Source of the DNA: Nageia nagi
Taxonomy: Eukaryota > Pinophyta
Assembly (NCBI GenBank): GCA_050084985.1
Contig: JBITNC010000001.1
Coordinates: 27,466,001-27,530,000 of the forward strand
Length of the DNA: 64,000 bases
Reading direction: 5' to 3'
In this document: piece by piece, positions 33,414 through 45,852 of the stretch
How the letters are laid out: each line of letters starts with the position of its first letter
Numbering within the stretch: position 1 is the stretch's first letter
Made by a program: the position numbers and the translations under genes
Notes under the pieces: generated by a model
Seen by the model: the letters and a program-made list of their open reading frames with translations, nothing else
Told to the model about the DNA's origin: nothing
Database searches by the model: none

Positions 33414-34298
33414 CTATAAGTATGGGATTAGAATCTTAAGTGATGTATTATATTGTATAATAAATCTAAGCACATTTGAGAAAGTTTTTGATGGAACAAC
33501 TATAGCTCTATTCATCTAACTTTGACTCTTATGATTTATTCACTAGATCACTTTTAAAACTTTGTTGTGCACACTTTGAAAGTTTCTTATGGTTAGTGGA
33601 GTTGTCTTCAAGGGGAAGTGAAGTGTTGAATTCATGTTTATGATGACAACTTAGTCCTTAGGAGGATATTTTATTGTATAGTGTTGTAACTTCATCTTTA
33701 GAAATATATTTTGTTATATAGTTTTGATCTAAGTGTACACCTTTGTGATTAGTTTGCTCTATGTGAGAAACTCATGGTACTTTTTTTTATTCTACTTTCA
33801 TCATGAGAGGAATTAGTATGTGTTTGTTGGCATTGTTTGGTTATCCATATGTAAGTAGTTGATATATGCATATACTCTTTTTATTGGATAGATCAACACA
33901 TATTTCTAATATACAATAGATGACTATAGGTATTAGCTTGACATATTTGTGATGATTTATAGTACATAATTGATTAGTTTATGAATGGCATTACTTAGTT
34001 CATTTATATTATGAATGTTTATATAATGCATCTAACTGATCTTATTTATGAGCTACTTGTAGCTTATAAGTTTTATCTTGAGAATGCAAGTTCCTTACTA
34101 TAGCTCATGGAAGTTTATAGTGAAACCAATTATGGTTAATAATTGAATTGTAAACCATTTTGTTAAATGGTATTGTAATGAGTCTCAAACTAAGATCTTC
34201 CTTATTTCTCAAAGATGTAAAAATTTTCATCTCCACTTGTATCTCTATGGAGGATAATTTTCTCTTTCTTTCTCTATGCTCTATCCCAATATTACATT
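33414..34298 (+). other. 3' untranslated region of element E
   Basis: About 0.9 kb between RNase H and the polypurine tract, without a gene. This is normal for a copia element. Confidence 0.6.
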
Positions 34299-34307
34299 AA
34301 GGAGGAG
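34299..34307 (+). other. Polypurine tract of element E
   Basis: AAGGAGGAG directly before the 3' LTR. Confidence 0.85.
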
Positions 34308-34751
34308 TGTTAAAATTTGTAATGTAATATTATGTAATATTTTTTTAGTGTAAAATTCACTTAATACTTAAAGTATATTTATATACCTTAAAGTATTAAA
34401 AGAATAAATACAAAAATATCTTTAACCTTACGCTTGGGTAAAAGGGAGATTAAAGAGTGGGTTTCCTCTTATTAATAGAGGTGTACCCCCTCTCATTATA
34501 ACACAACTCGAAAGTAGAGTTATGATATAGGTTTAGGATTAAAGAGATAAGAAGAGGAGATTTTGTAAAAGAGGTTCTTGAGAATAATAAGATCTTTTTT
34601 AGTGGATGTACTCCTAAGGAGGGAGGAATTACTTTATATCTTGTGTTCATTATGAGATTGGCTAGTGTTATTATCGTTATGTTAATGTTGTGAAGTGCCT
34701 TCTTGATATCTTAGTAGTTTAGAGGTTTTTTAAAAAGGATTAACTTCATAA
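34308..34751 (+). repeat. 3' LTR of element E
   Basis: Partner of 26768-27210; begins TGTTAAAATTTGTAATG and ends AACTTCATAA, followed by TTACC (34752-34756). Confidence 0.95.
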
Positions 34752-35313
34752 TTACCCTCCTTCCCTACTCACCCAACCAAAGCCTTGAGTACTATCCCAA
34801 TCCCTAATCCCCTCTAGCATACCCTAGAACATTTATTAAATTTTTTTATAGGTGTTGTAAATAAATCATTGGGAGCTATCTTGGAGCATTGGATAACTTT
34901 TATCCTTTGTGTATAACATTTATATACATTTATGTCAGCATGTAGCATGTTGGTAGGCTAGATTCATGGTCTTTTAGCTTATTTTGATCATTTATCATTA
35001 TGTTAACATAACATTATCATATCACATTACATTATAGGCATTCCCTTATCTTCTTATGCCCATGGGATAGGGGGTATACATTCCATCAAATAGGTCTAAA
35101 ACCTTTTTGAGAACACTCTAGTGTATTAAAGACTAGGTCATTGAGACCCCCATTAACATTTATTTTCTTGAACCCCATTAACATTTGTTTGCTTATAGGT
35201 CTAGACATTAGGAGCATACCTCCATCACTTGTCACAAGATAAAATCTAGCACAAGCATTAGTGGTGCAACCTCGATCCTTCCCTTGGGTGGAGGGTTACC
35301 CATTTTGGGTGCA

Positions 35314-37782
35314 TCATAATATGGGTGTTTATTTTGGTCCTTTCTCTAACCTTTTTAGTTATTTCTTGTCACTAAAATATGTTGATTATTTTAGGGAATC
35401 ATATTGGATATGAGGTAAATTGAATTTCAAAATTTTAAAGTCCCAATTCATATTTGATCACCAAATGAATTCTTACAAATTGATTTGTAGATTCTATCCA
35501 TCCTTTAGCAAATTATTTGGCTTGTAGTTGCTTCATAGTCAATCTATTAGCCTAGCAATATTCACCTGCATTCAAATTAATTAGTTGATATGTAGTAGAC
35601 TAGTTAGTCAATGTTATTCAATCTTCACCAGACTAGTCTATTTATTACTTGGGCTTGAGGGTACCAATTGGTTCTATTTTAGGGTTTGATTCTATTAGAT
35701 AGGTTTAGCTCATTTTTCATCATTTTATCAATAGTCTTGGATTTATAACTAGGTGGCAATAGTTCTCTAGTAATATTTTGAATGTAGGTTGTAAGCATAT
35801 AATTTTATTTTTAGTATTTTTATACTTATTTAAAAAAAAGTTCTTATGGTACTGTTATGATCGACTTGCCAGTTGTTTGATCAGTCCATCAATTGGTACT
35901 ACTAGCCAATATGTAGTATACTAGTTAGGATCAAAGCATGTAAATATGTATTGTATGTGATAAGATCTTGAAGTGAGAGCCCCCTAGCATGTATCCCACT
36001 TTTATCATTTAATGTTTACATCCTATGACTAATTTACTTTATTTTCACCCATGTATTAGTGAAAAATTTCATCCTTGGCAAGAAGTGCCTTATCATATCT
36101 TATGAAGTGTGTAATTTAGTTTTCATCCATTTAGTTGCATATATTGGTCAATCAACCTTCCATTTTTAATTACATTAGCTTAAAATTGAGCCAAGCACAT
36201 GGATGTCACTTTCACAATGTCACCCACATTTGGACATCATTACTAAGGTGAGGTACTTGAATTGAGTTGTTAAATGTTTCATCCCCCTAGAGATAAAGCC
36301 TTCATCCTTAAAAACTTAACTAGATCAATCCTTAGGAAAACTAATCAAGAGGTCAATTGACCATAAAATCAATCATTATTAATTAAGATAATAACTTAAA
36401 TTAAACAAGAAGTAATTAAATCAAGATAAATCATCATTTTTATCTTAATAATCATCTTATCATAATCATATAGGCATTGTTATCTTATCATATTCAGTAT
36501 TTATGCATTAGCTTTGCATACACTAAAAAAAACATTTAGGCTTGGTATTTATTTTCTTATCACAAGGCACTTCAAAATCACCCTATCTTATACATTAGAT
36601 TTTTGGGATCTTAGATGTGATAACACTTATCCTAAGGCTTCTTGTCTTGGTCATTGTATACAGCTCACATCTCTCCATTATCAGATAATCCCAATGCAAG
36701 ATTAAAAGATGATTATCCTAAACTATAAAAGGAGAATCCATACCCATTATGAGATATGTTGAATTTGATTATAAATCCCTTTATTCTAGATTGAGTGAAT
36801 GATTTATCTTTTCTACTTATGGGTGCCCTACATTTGAAGTATCAGAGGGAGAGGAGACTACCTTCAAACTTACTTTAGCCATATTGAGAGGAATATTACT
36901 AGTTTTATCATAGTTGCTACAGAGAAGACCTAATCTTGCCTCACTGCTTCTAGGATTTGTGAGGCCCTAGAGCCATATGAAATAATCCAATAAGATTTAG
37001 TCCTATTACAAACTCTATTGGTTGGTAAAAATATTGTAATTACAATTTACTCTTGCTTATCACTACAATTACTTTTTATTGTCAATATCTTATTATCTAT
37101 CTCTTTATGCTTAGACATTGGATTGAAAGTAAATTTTGTATTGTTAAATTCCTATTATTTCTTTCCATTTGTAATGTTAGATTACTAGGGATATTTTGCA
37201 TGTTTGAGGTCATATTTGCATACCAAACTAGATGTTAGATTTGTAGAGTAATATTTCTTTATTGAGTTACCATTTTTCTCCTAGGTTGAAACATTGGAAC
37301 ACTAGAGGAATTGCATGCTACAATATTAAATTCTACTCTTCATAGCTAGATGTTGAATCAGGAGTTATTTTTGCATGTGTGAAGTCATCTTTGGTTTTTT
37401 AGCAAGTTGTTGGGATCTTGATGCAATTTTGAGCTTCCTTTGGCTAGTTTAATGGCCAAAATCCAAACATCCCTCTTGTAGGACATGTTTGAGGATTAAG
37501 CCCAAAAGTAGCTCATCACATAATGTTGGTATCATGAGGTGTTATATGCCATACCTACCCTTGCCTTTTATTATTTTATTTCCTTTATTATGGTACATAA
37601 TGGTTACAATAAAAAATGTTATCACTATGAAGTGTTATAGCCATATGTACCCTTAACATGACTGTATCAACTTTTCCATCACATTGCATACACTATCACT
37701 TTGATCATCATCAACATCATTGCTTTCCATTTATCATGAAGAAAAGATAGTTTTTGGGGAGATGTCCTTTACTTTTCATTCA
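35314..37782. other. Interior of element F, left part: no gene recognised
   Basis: AT-rich, no gag or pol motif in six frames. The 60-odd codon frames at 36514-36705 and 37053-37238 have no family resemblance. No primer-binding site is evident after 35313. Confidence 0.5.
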
Positions 37783-40425
37783 GCATGTGTAACACATCCA
37801 CTAATTATCATCAACCAAAGCCCTAATTTTTGACGACTTGTTTTTTTGTAACACTCAAATGATCTAGAAATGAACTAGGTGATCCCACATGAGTTTGATA
37901 TGTTGCTAGCTAGTTCAACACTCACATGGCAAGATTAGCCAAGAACTTGGGGTAACCAACCCTAATAAGTTTTTTTGGTGTTCACTTTTCAACACTCACC
38001 ATGTTGAAAAGATGCCTCAAAAGTAATCTCACCATTCCTATTCCACATCCTATGTGCAATAGGCTTTTTGATTATGGTGTAATGGTTTTCTACTTAGAGA
38101 CCATATCACCTAAGATATTGCACTTCCACTAAGTTAGTCATCATCTCTTAATGATAACTCTCCATCTCATAGGAGTAGTTAACTTGTCCTATGTAAGCTT
38201 CCTTATGAGTAGGTAGCATCACCTATGAAATAATCATCATATCCCTATCTACTAACTACAAGTGATATGACTACTAATTACCCTCACCTAATAATAGTAG
38301 TTTTTTCAATTGCTATCCCCACCTGACTCACCTGTTGGAGAATATGAGTACTAACCTACCCATAACTATTGGCTAGTCCACCATGTGGTTCAACATCCAC
38401 ATGTCCATAACTTTGGGAGCCATGGATATTAAACAATATCCTCAAGTGGTTGTTTAGTCTAATAAATTTTTAAATGTGTTGAAAAAAGAACCACCTATGT
38501 CCTATTGACCATATCTTAATATTTTCAAATAGTGAAGTGGGTATAAGACATGTTCTAAGGTTTAACACCATTCATCTTTGCCCATAAAAAGTACCTCAAA
38601 AGTCTTAGTTATAGCTTATACATGGAGGCACATGTTTTCTTATTTATCCCATATGCATTGTATTATGTATATAGATCCACTTTTTCAAATATCTCTTGAA
38701 TACATAAAGTAACAAGTTGTTAGGGAGAATCTTGCCATTATTGCTACAAAAGTAATGTGATGCTATGTGGTCCTCATGCAAGGAATATTCCTTTTGTATT
38801 CCTTTTGTTTATCATCTAGCAAGGTAGGTTTACTTGGTGAAGGTTTTTTATCAAATTTCTTGCATGCATCCAAAAATAATTCTAAATGATTCCATTTATC
38901 TGATATGGTCCCATTGATATCCAATTTGATCCCAAAGATCCCTAATATATCCCAAATGCTCAAAAGTTATCATTTAGAACCTTAACTCTATTTTAGGGTT
39001 GATTCTAAGTTATTGGGATAATTTTGGGTTTATTGGAATTGATAATCTAATCCATCTACTTCTTTAGAAGTCTATTTATATCAATTTTTTAATACCACTA
39101 CTATCATGCAATAACAAGTATTAATTCTTACTCCTATTTATCAACACATTAATCATGTAATAATTATAATGCTATTCATAAAGAGAGAGTAAAATTATCT
39201 ATATTACATTCATTTTGTAATATATTAGCAAAAGATAAGTACAAAATAATCCTTATTGAACATTTCTAAATTAAAGATTAATTACAAGAAAATTGAATAT
39301 ATCTCATAACTTTATTCATCAACATCTAATATAATGAAAAAGACTTTCATAACTTATTACAAGAATAATACTACATCATAAAGCTAATACAATTTAATGA
39401 ATTTTGTAATTCATCATCCTTTTGTAATATAAATATAGTATAACATGCTATTTAGTGAGTCATTCTATGGTTTGTTGTGGAACACATCTATTAATCTTCA
39501 AACAACAAGCATTGAGCATCTCCAACATTCATCGAGCAATGAGCATTGAACATCGAACATCACCTTGGAACTTGGTGGATGGATCAAGTACTAGAAAGGA
39601 GAGGATCATGACATACATTTTTTTTTTTAACCAAAATGCAAATGAAAACTAACTTTTATGACTATCTTATTGATATCATGAGGGTTTTTATTACACAAGG
39701 GATACCTCACTTCCTTGGTCTTATTAACTTTAATTGACTAACATTCTAACCATATCATATTTCTAATATCACTACATCCTCAAATAATTGAAAAGCACTC
39801 AATTTGAAATCTCTTATCTCACTTCCTTTGTACATATACATATATATTTTTTAAAAAAATAAAACTTTAATATCCAATTCTAACTTTAAATACCAATTAA
39901 TATTATACATTATTTCTATAATTTAACCACATAAATTCTATAAAATAATTATGACATAGAATTCTTCATTTAAACATCGGTTGCCTTTTTGACCTTTTTG
40001 TTTTAGTGTAAGTCAATATAAATGAATTCATTGAAGGTGAGTATCAAATAAATGGATGACATTGTTCATTTTATTTCTAATATATAGCTTGAAACAATAA
40101 TAAACTACCCTATTCCCAATATTCTCTTTCCATAAGAGAGGTGAAATGGAAATCTTGACAGGGATTGCTATGGACTTATTCAACACTAAATTCATTTATG
40201 TGGAGCAATGTGAGTACAAAGGTATACTCTGTAACTTTTGATAGCATTGGTTCATCATATGCCATAAAAAAAAATCAATGGCATTATAAAACTATTCAAA
40301 AAATGCATCATAAGGAACATACAAGATAATCCAAATGTAAAGCCAAACTTTACAACAATCATCATATCTTTTCTAGCATATACTATTGTAGGGCAAAGAG
40401 AATGTATGGTGATCCATCAAAGAAG

Positions 40426-40472
40426 ATATATATATATATATATTATATATAATATATATATATATATATATA
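40426..40472. repeat. Imperfect (TA)n tract, palindromic
   Basis: Two TA runs around ATTATATATAAT, within the part of G's 3' LTR lacking a homologue. Confidence 0.9.
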
Positions 40473-41582
40473 GTTGTGGCATTTGATATGCAAAATGTTG
40501 AAAATACATAGAGATCAGAAGTAACACTAAATTTATTAACTAAATCAATAGTAGGATGAATGCAAACATGCGCTATCTCTAAGAGAATTACAATATGAAA
40601 ATACAAAATCAAACTTTGCAAAATTTGTTAGAATTTTTTTAAAATAATATGCAATGTAGGTAGAGGCATTTGTAAGTGTTGAAAAGGGTATCAAACACTT
40701 TTCCCATTCATTTCTAAAGCACTTTGATGGAAGGAGATAAGGGTTTCCAAAGAGCAGTTTAAAAATAAACTTTTGAGTAGATGCATAGATCAAACAAGAA
40801 GGGAACACAATGCTCAAGTGTGGATAAGATTAATGGATTGTGCACAACCATATATGGTGAGTTTTTAAAGTTGGTGAATGCCATCATTTGCAATCAAGGG
40901 AGTGCACGAAAAATATATGGAGAATCATCAACCATATTTGAAATAATTCTTAATCAATTTATACGATGTAAGGCTCAAAGAGAAGATATAACTATTTGTA
41001 AAAGGTAATTGAAAAGGTATTATACCAAATATTAGTGAATACCCAAATAGCCATATATGCAAATGCATATAAACTCAATTACTTAGTATGAATTCACAAG
41101 ATATGCCAAATCTCACATGGGAGGACATAAGGAGGAAAATATTTTACTAATCTTCTCAAAATATCACAAAATGTATAGTAAAATTTGTATTAAGAACTTT
41201 TCATCACTAAATTTAAGTAGAGCAAAGTTAATAAGGTCCCATCCCTTTACTTTTAAAGAAAAGATATGTACCAACCTCCACATGTATTACAACAAATAAA
41301 ACAATCTACCTTCACTTAGTATAAGTCCTTTATCAATAATTAATTCCAAGAGTCTTTAGAAAAATAATCTTTTCATACAACTCTTTAAAAACATTAAAAT
41401 AGAACTACTTTATCTTAGGTATATTAAAAATGTAAATAATGCACCTTGACTTGGAGAAGGAAAAGAGAGACTTCTTTTCTTCATGTAATCCAAGCTTGAG
41501 AATAAGAAAAACAAAAAACAAAAAAATAGCAAGAGATAGATAGGTAGTTTTTGTTGTTATTTTTTCCAATGCTTTACTCCTT

Positions 41583-41590
41583 TATTTATA
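41583..41590 (-). promoter_or_regulatory. TATA box in the LTR of G
   Basis: TATAAATA on the - strand within AGCTATAAATAAAGGAG, conserved at 60547-60554 (G 5' LTR), 48630-48637 and 57378-57385 (H). Conservation over four LTRs supports a promoter role. Confidence 0.7.
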
Positions 41591-42414
41591 GCTAAAGGGG
41601 CTCAAATGTGTCCAAATAAATGTCTCCTCTCACCTTTAATAATTTTGAGTTAGGTTTGCTTAAAGTTAGAGATGATGGTAATGCCATTTAATACTTTGAA
41701 ATCTTTTTCATTAGTTGAAAATTTCATGCCAACTCTTATCCACACCTAACACAAAAATACAAAATTAAGTAGGGTCATTTCTCTATTATTTTCCTAGATA
41801 TTAAATATCATATCATACCATTAAGAGACCATAGTCTCTATCTAATAGTGTTTTTACTATTAGCCTTATGTGGCAATAATATGGACATTCATATTCAACT
41901 TTTACCCCATTAAATTTATTCTTCTAACCTTATAATAATTTTCAAAATTTAACTAAAGGTATATCATTTTTTTCCCTCCATTTCAAAATTTAAATTTCAA
42001 AAATACCAAATAAAAGAAAACACATCTTTACCTGTAATGGTCACCTCATCCTGCAGAGTAAAGTTAATGCACATAATTTTGCAAATATATTTTTATCAAT
42101 AATCATAATAATTATTCTACATGCATCTACATGATTTATGATGATCATTGGGTGTGTTAGCGAATCAATGCTAATCATTTCCTCCTCTTACCCTTCTATT
42201 CCCATCACCAATTCACCTTTGGTCCATAAGATATTTGGGTTGCTTCTCCACTCTATGATCTATGTCAAAACATCTCAAAGCCAACATCAAATTTTCATAA
42301 ATGATACATATTCCCATATCAAACTTGTGATTATCATAATATTATGTAAACATAATTCATTCAAATCCTCAATGGTACTCGAGGTCAGATAGTGTCTTGA
42401 GGTGGATCGTGACA

Positions 42415-42430
42415 TACACCCCACTTAAAA
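42415..42430 (-). other. Polypurine tract of element G
   Basis: TTTTAAGTGGGGTGTA on the - strand abuts the 3' LTR; H has the near-identical TTTTAAGGGGGGTGTA at 56532-56547. Confidence 0.85.
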
Positions 42431-42513
42431 GGAACATAATACCTTGTGTTCTTACATATAAATACAAACTTATAAATGTTTCATAGATTTATTTAAATAA
42501 ATAAATATAGAAA

Positions 42514-44030
42514 TTATCTTTTCATAGTAGTTGTATATTTACATGTAGAACATGACATAGAGTATTTATCCCATTGAACTAGACATTCATTAATTTTTCT
42601 ATTTTTTAGCTTCCTAGTCCTAAAAGTTAAGATCTTGATAGGGAGTAATTCAATGGCATGAGGGTCCAACATTTTCAATTTAGAGAAATCCAAAATATGA
42701 AAAGGGTTAACAACATATTTTCATAACAAGAAGACATGAAAGACATCATGTATTTTGAATAAACTTGGTGGCAAGGTAAATTTGTAGGCTACTAGACTCT
42801 TCTTTTCTACCATTTCAAAAAGACCAATAAATCAAGGATCCAATTTAGTTGACCTTATCGCATTTTTTATGGGTCAAACTTGCAAAAATACCTTATCACC
42901 CATGGCAAATTATTGAGGAGTTCTTTTAAGATCAATATAACTCTTTTATTGATTTGTATCTTCTTTCAACTTTCATTGAATGGACTTGAGCTACTCCTCC
43001 ATTTGCTTTAGCATTTTTGGTTGGATCATCACTCGATCCTCCTAATTATCCCATGTCAAAGGAGTTCTACATCTCCTTCCATATAGTGCATTGAAAAGAG
43101 CCATTCCTAAAGATGAATGATAGCCATTATTGTATGCGAACTCAACCAAATAAAGGTAATCTTCCCATTTGGTCTTTTGTTTCATGCAATACATTCTAAA
43201 CATGTCCTCAAGGACTCTATTCACATGTTCTATATATCTATCTATTTATAGATGATAAGCTAAGCTCATATTTAACTTTGTACCCAATGCCCTATGTAAT
43301 GATTTCTAGAATATTGAAGTGAATGTAGAATCCCTATCTAAGATTATTACTTTAGGAAATCTATGTAATCTAAAAATTTCATGTGCAAACTTATTAGCTA
43401 CTATATGGGCATCATCTATGGTGTTACTAGGTATAGAATGAGCAACCTTGGTTAACTTATCAACCATAACCAATATGGAATCATGATGAAATCTAGTTTT
43501 TAAAAAATTGACTATAAAATCCATTGAAATCACTTACCATTTATGTGTGAAAATATCATAGGGATACAAATATCCACCTAGATGCTGATGTTTTGCTTTT
43601 AGTTTTGACATTCCAAGCATCTTACTACAAATTCTGCTATATCCTTCTTCATTCCATCCCAGTAGAAATTATTTTTTTAAGGTCTTCTCACATCTTTCTA
43701 CCTTCTAGATGTGCTGCATATGGTGGACGATGGGCTTCTTATAGGATTAAATTTCTTAAATATCCTTTTTTTGGATGATTAATTTGTCTCTATAATACAA
43801 CATCCCATCTTTTTTAGCAAATTCATGCGATGAAGGAATACCTTTTTCTATTATTTCCTTAATAGATTTATAGTACGAATCCTCTTGTAATATTCTCACT
43901 TGATCAAAAAAGTTGAACTAACCTCTTATCATAGCATTTACATGTCTTCTTTAACTTGATGCATCTACTACCTTATTTTCTTTACCCTTGATATACTCAA
44001 TAACAAAATCATATTCGATGTGGAATTCCA
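42514..44030 (-). pseudogene. int: RNase H tail, integrase and chromodomain of element G
   Basis: The frame enters straight after the deletion join near 44030 with YIKGKENKVVDAS, the last piece of RNase H. It is followed by the zinc-binding region (about 43590-43860) and the integrase core: 43306-43533 (MISMDFIVNFL with the first Asp; DKLTKVAHSIP; FPKVIILDRDSTFTSIF with the second Asp), then 43042-43224 (NRVLEDMFRMYCMKQKTKWEDYLYLVEFAYNNGYHSSLG). The Glu that precedes NRVLE falls in the gap between these frames. The C-terminus near 42514-42660 reads IKILTFRTRKLKNRKINECLVQWDKYS and matches the chromodomain end of element H. Several stops separate the blocks. Integrase with a chromodomain would guide insertion towards heterochromatin. 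Confidence 0.85.
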
Positions 44031-45839
44031 TCCATATCTCCTAAAAATTAATCAAGGTATTATGTGCCACTAACCAATCCATCCCTAAGATAATATATAT
44101 CATAGGAAGCTAAAAAAAACCACATATAAATCCCACTCAATAAATCCATTATATAACTCGATCTCAACATTCCTAAAACATTGTTTGATATAACACTTTT
44201 GACCAGACCCAAACTCTACTTGCCATCCATTTGTCAAAAATTATGGTATGTTAATCATGTCTTTAACTAAAGAATTTGAAATGAAACTATTTATTGCATC
44301 ATAATCTATCAAAAATTTAAAAGATTTGCCAAAAATTTTACCCAATATTTGAAGAGGTGTAGTTTTTCCTTGAACTTGCCCCAATCCAGTTGCTACAAAA
44401 ATTCAATGATCCTTTGGTGGGTCTATCTTTAAAGGGAATTGATTTGCATAGTGTGCTCCACCATAGTTCCAACATCCATCTCATGGAGATTTATTTTGCT
44501 CTAAATTGTTATCCTTAGGTACATATTGGTTATTTCTTTGCTCATAAAAATCAAGGTTTGCATCTCTAATTCCATGATTTCCATTCCCATGGTTTTGATT
44601 CTATCTTCTAAAATGTTGATTCTTATTATGGAACCCCTTCTTTTTGAAACCCTTATTCCTAGATTATTTCTTCTCAAACATTTAAAAATTTCCATCCTTA
44701 TGATTTTGATTAATATTTCTATTTCCATTGTGTAGAGCCTGTTGCTCAACACCTCTATTCTTTCAAAAAGGTTCCTTATCTTTTTCATCTAGTACATAAT
44801 TCATGAGGGTTTTTGTTATTCCCAAGTTACCTTTTGCTCTTTTAGGTAGATCATGAGCTTGTTACAATGTCTTAGGGTTCATGACATTGACCACATTCTT
44901 GATCTTGGAATCCAACCCCATAAGGAATTGATAAACCTTCAATTGATTTTTATCATCTAGAACATACTTTAGAAGTTTGACAATTTTTTTGTGATAGTCT
45001 AGCAAACTCATGGAACCTTGTTGAATTGTATAATATTCTTCATATTTCTTATCAAAATACACCTAAGGGATAAATATTTTTCAAAATGCTTCCATAAATT
45101 TTGACCACTTTAAATACTAGATTCCATGCTCAACATTGTAGGCATTCCACCATTTGAGAGTAATATTTTGAAAGTTATAGGTAGCCCACATAGTTAAGGT
45201 TTATAGAGATAGATTTTTCAATGAAAAGTAAGTTTTAACCTCCTCTACCCATACTTCAGCATTCTTACCTTCATGATTTCTATTAAACTTGGGTATTTGA
45301 GCTTTCTTCAAATTAGATGCAAGTCCTTATTTGATCATTTCCTAAATTTGATTATTCAGTCCACCTAATCTTACTTGATCTAGAAGAATTGGATAAGATT
45401 CTTATCTTGGAGGATCAACTCTTTGAATTAGTAGTTTGTTTATCAATTCTTGCTACTTTGTAACCTACTCTTGGAGTCTCGTGATGGGTTCTTCTTCTCT
45501 ATTGGTTTGATTGGAATGGCTAGAATAACCTTTAATATTATTTGTAAGAACTTGTTGATTGGCATTCCTCATTATTCTTCTTCTAACATTTCATCCCCTA
45601 ACATTTGCATTTTGGCCCTTAACATTTCTTTGGTTTGCACTAGCATTGGCATTCATAGGAAGGATATTCATGGCACTTTATCATAGGTTACATGAAGCTC
45701 TGGTCACACATCTTGGGATTGCCATAATTTGAGTCAACCAAATGGTATTGTTATTAGACTCATGCATATTCAATCTAGACTTTCTAAACTTTTACAGCAA
45801 AAGAGTCATGGATTGTAAGCTTGAGAGTTTGAATTTGAT
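44031..45839 (-). pseudogene. gag: gag and protease of element G (decayed)
   Basis: Gag blocks in order: ENVRGKNVLRRIMRNAN, AEVWVEEVKTYFSLKN, ALKWWNAYNVE-like, and 44862-45062 (66 codons: VYFDKKYEEYYTIQQGSMSLLDYHKKIVKLLKYV..FLMGLDSKIKNVVNVM). A Gln/Asn/Arg-rich tail (about 44500-44788) leads to a zinc knuckle reading CWNYGGAHYANQF, in which the second and last Cys are lost. Protease follows with FLIDYDAINSFISNSLVKDM; D-[ST]-G has become D-Y-D. The reading reaches EWDLYVV and a trace of the 'VGVDWL' block, then jumps at about 44030 into RNase H tail sequence because RT is deleted. Confidence 0.85.
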
Positions 45840-45851
45840 GCTCTGATTTTA
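45840..45851 (-). other. Primer-binding site of element G
   Basis: On the - strand TAAAATCAGAGC lies one base after the LTR, a decayed form of TGGTATCAGAGC (initiator tRNA-Met). H keeps TGGTATTAGAGC at the same offset. Confidence 0.75.
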
Positions 45852-45852
45852 A

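Larger units (their letters stand above)
26768..34751 (+). mobile_element. Element E: complete but inactive Ty1/copia retrotransposon
   Basis: A 7.98-kb element with LTRs of 443 and 444 bp, TGTTAGAATT start, an initiator-Met primer-binding site, a polypurine tract and a perfect 5-bp duplication. The domain order gag, protease, integrase, RT, RNase H is that of Ty1/copia. The leader between primer site and gag is about 2.1 kb long and holds microsatellites and a C-rich island. Stops and frameshifts in all domains make it non-functional. The lineage within copia is not assigned. Confidence 0.95.
26496..35313 (+). repeat. 5' LTR of element F, split by element E
   Basis: 26496-26767 and 34757-35313 form one LTR of about 0.83 kb, interrupted at a TTACC site by element E. 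The uninterrupted partner at 61926-62728 shows the original sequence through the insertion point. Confidence 0.65.
37788..42414 (-). repeat. 3' LTR of element G (4.6 kb)
   Basis: On the - strand it starts TGTCACGATCCACCTCAAGACAC at 42414 and ends at TGTAACACATCC (+ strand) at 37788. Its outer parts match 45853-47800 and 60322-61361. The middle, about 39745-41349, has no counterpart in the shortened 5' LTR. A TATAAATA box (- strand) is at 41583-41590. Confidence 0.88.

Noticed and set aside
37053-37238. Host gene in the F interior
   Set aside because: A 61-codon frame alone, with no splice-site-bounded exons or domain.
40373-40817. Overlapping - strand frames of 82 and 90 codons in G's LTR
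   Set aside because: AT-rich chance frames, one crossing a TA tract; no protein signature.
44501-44788. 95-codon - frame and the 69-codon + frame at 44526-44735
   Set aside because: Both are shadows of the Asn/Lys-rich gag tail of element G in other frames.
45450-45686. 78-codon + frame and its counterpart at 51857-52093
   Set aside because: Antisense shadows of the gag N-terminal region, conserved between G and H only because the sense strand is homologous.
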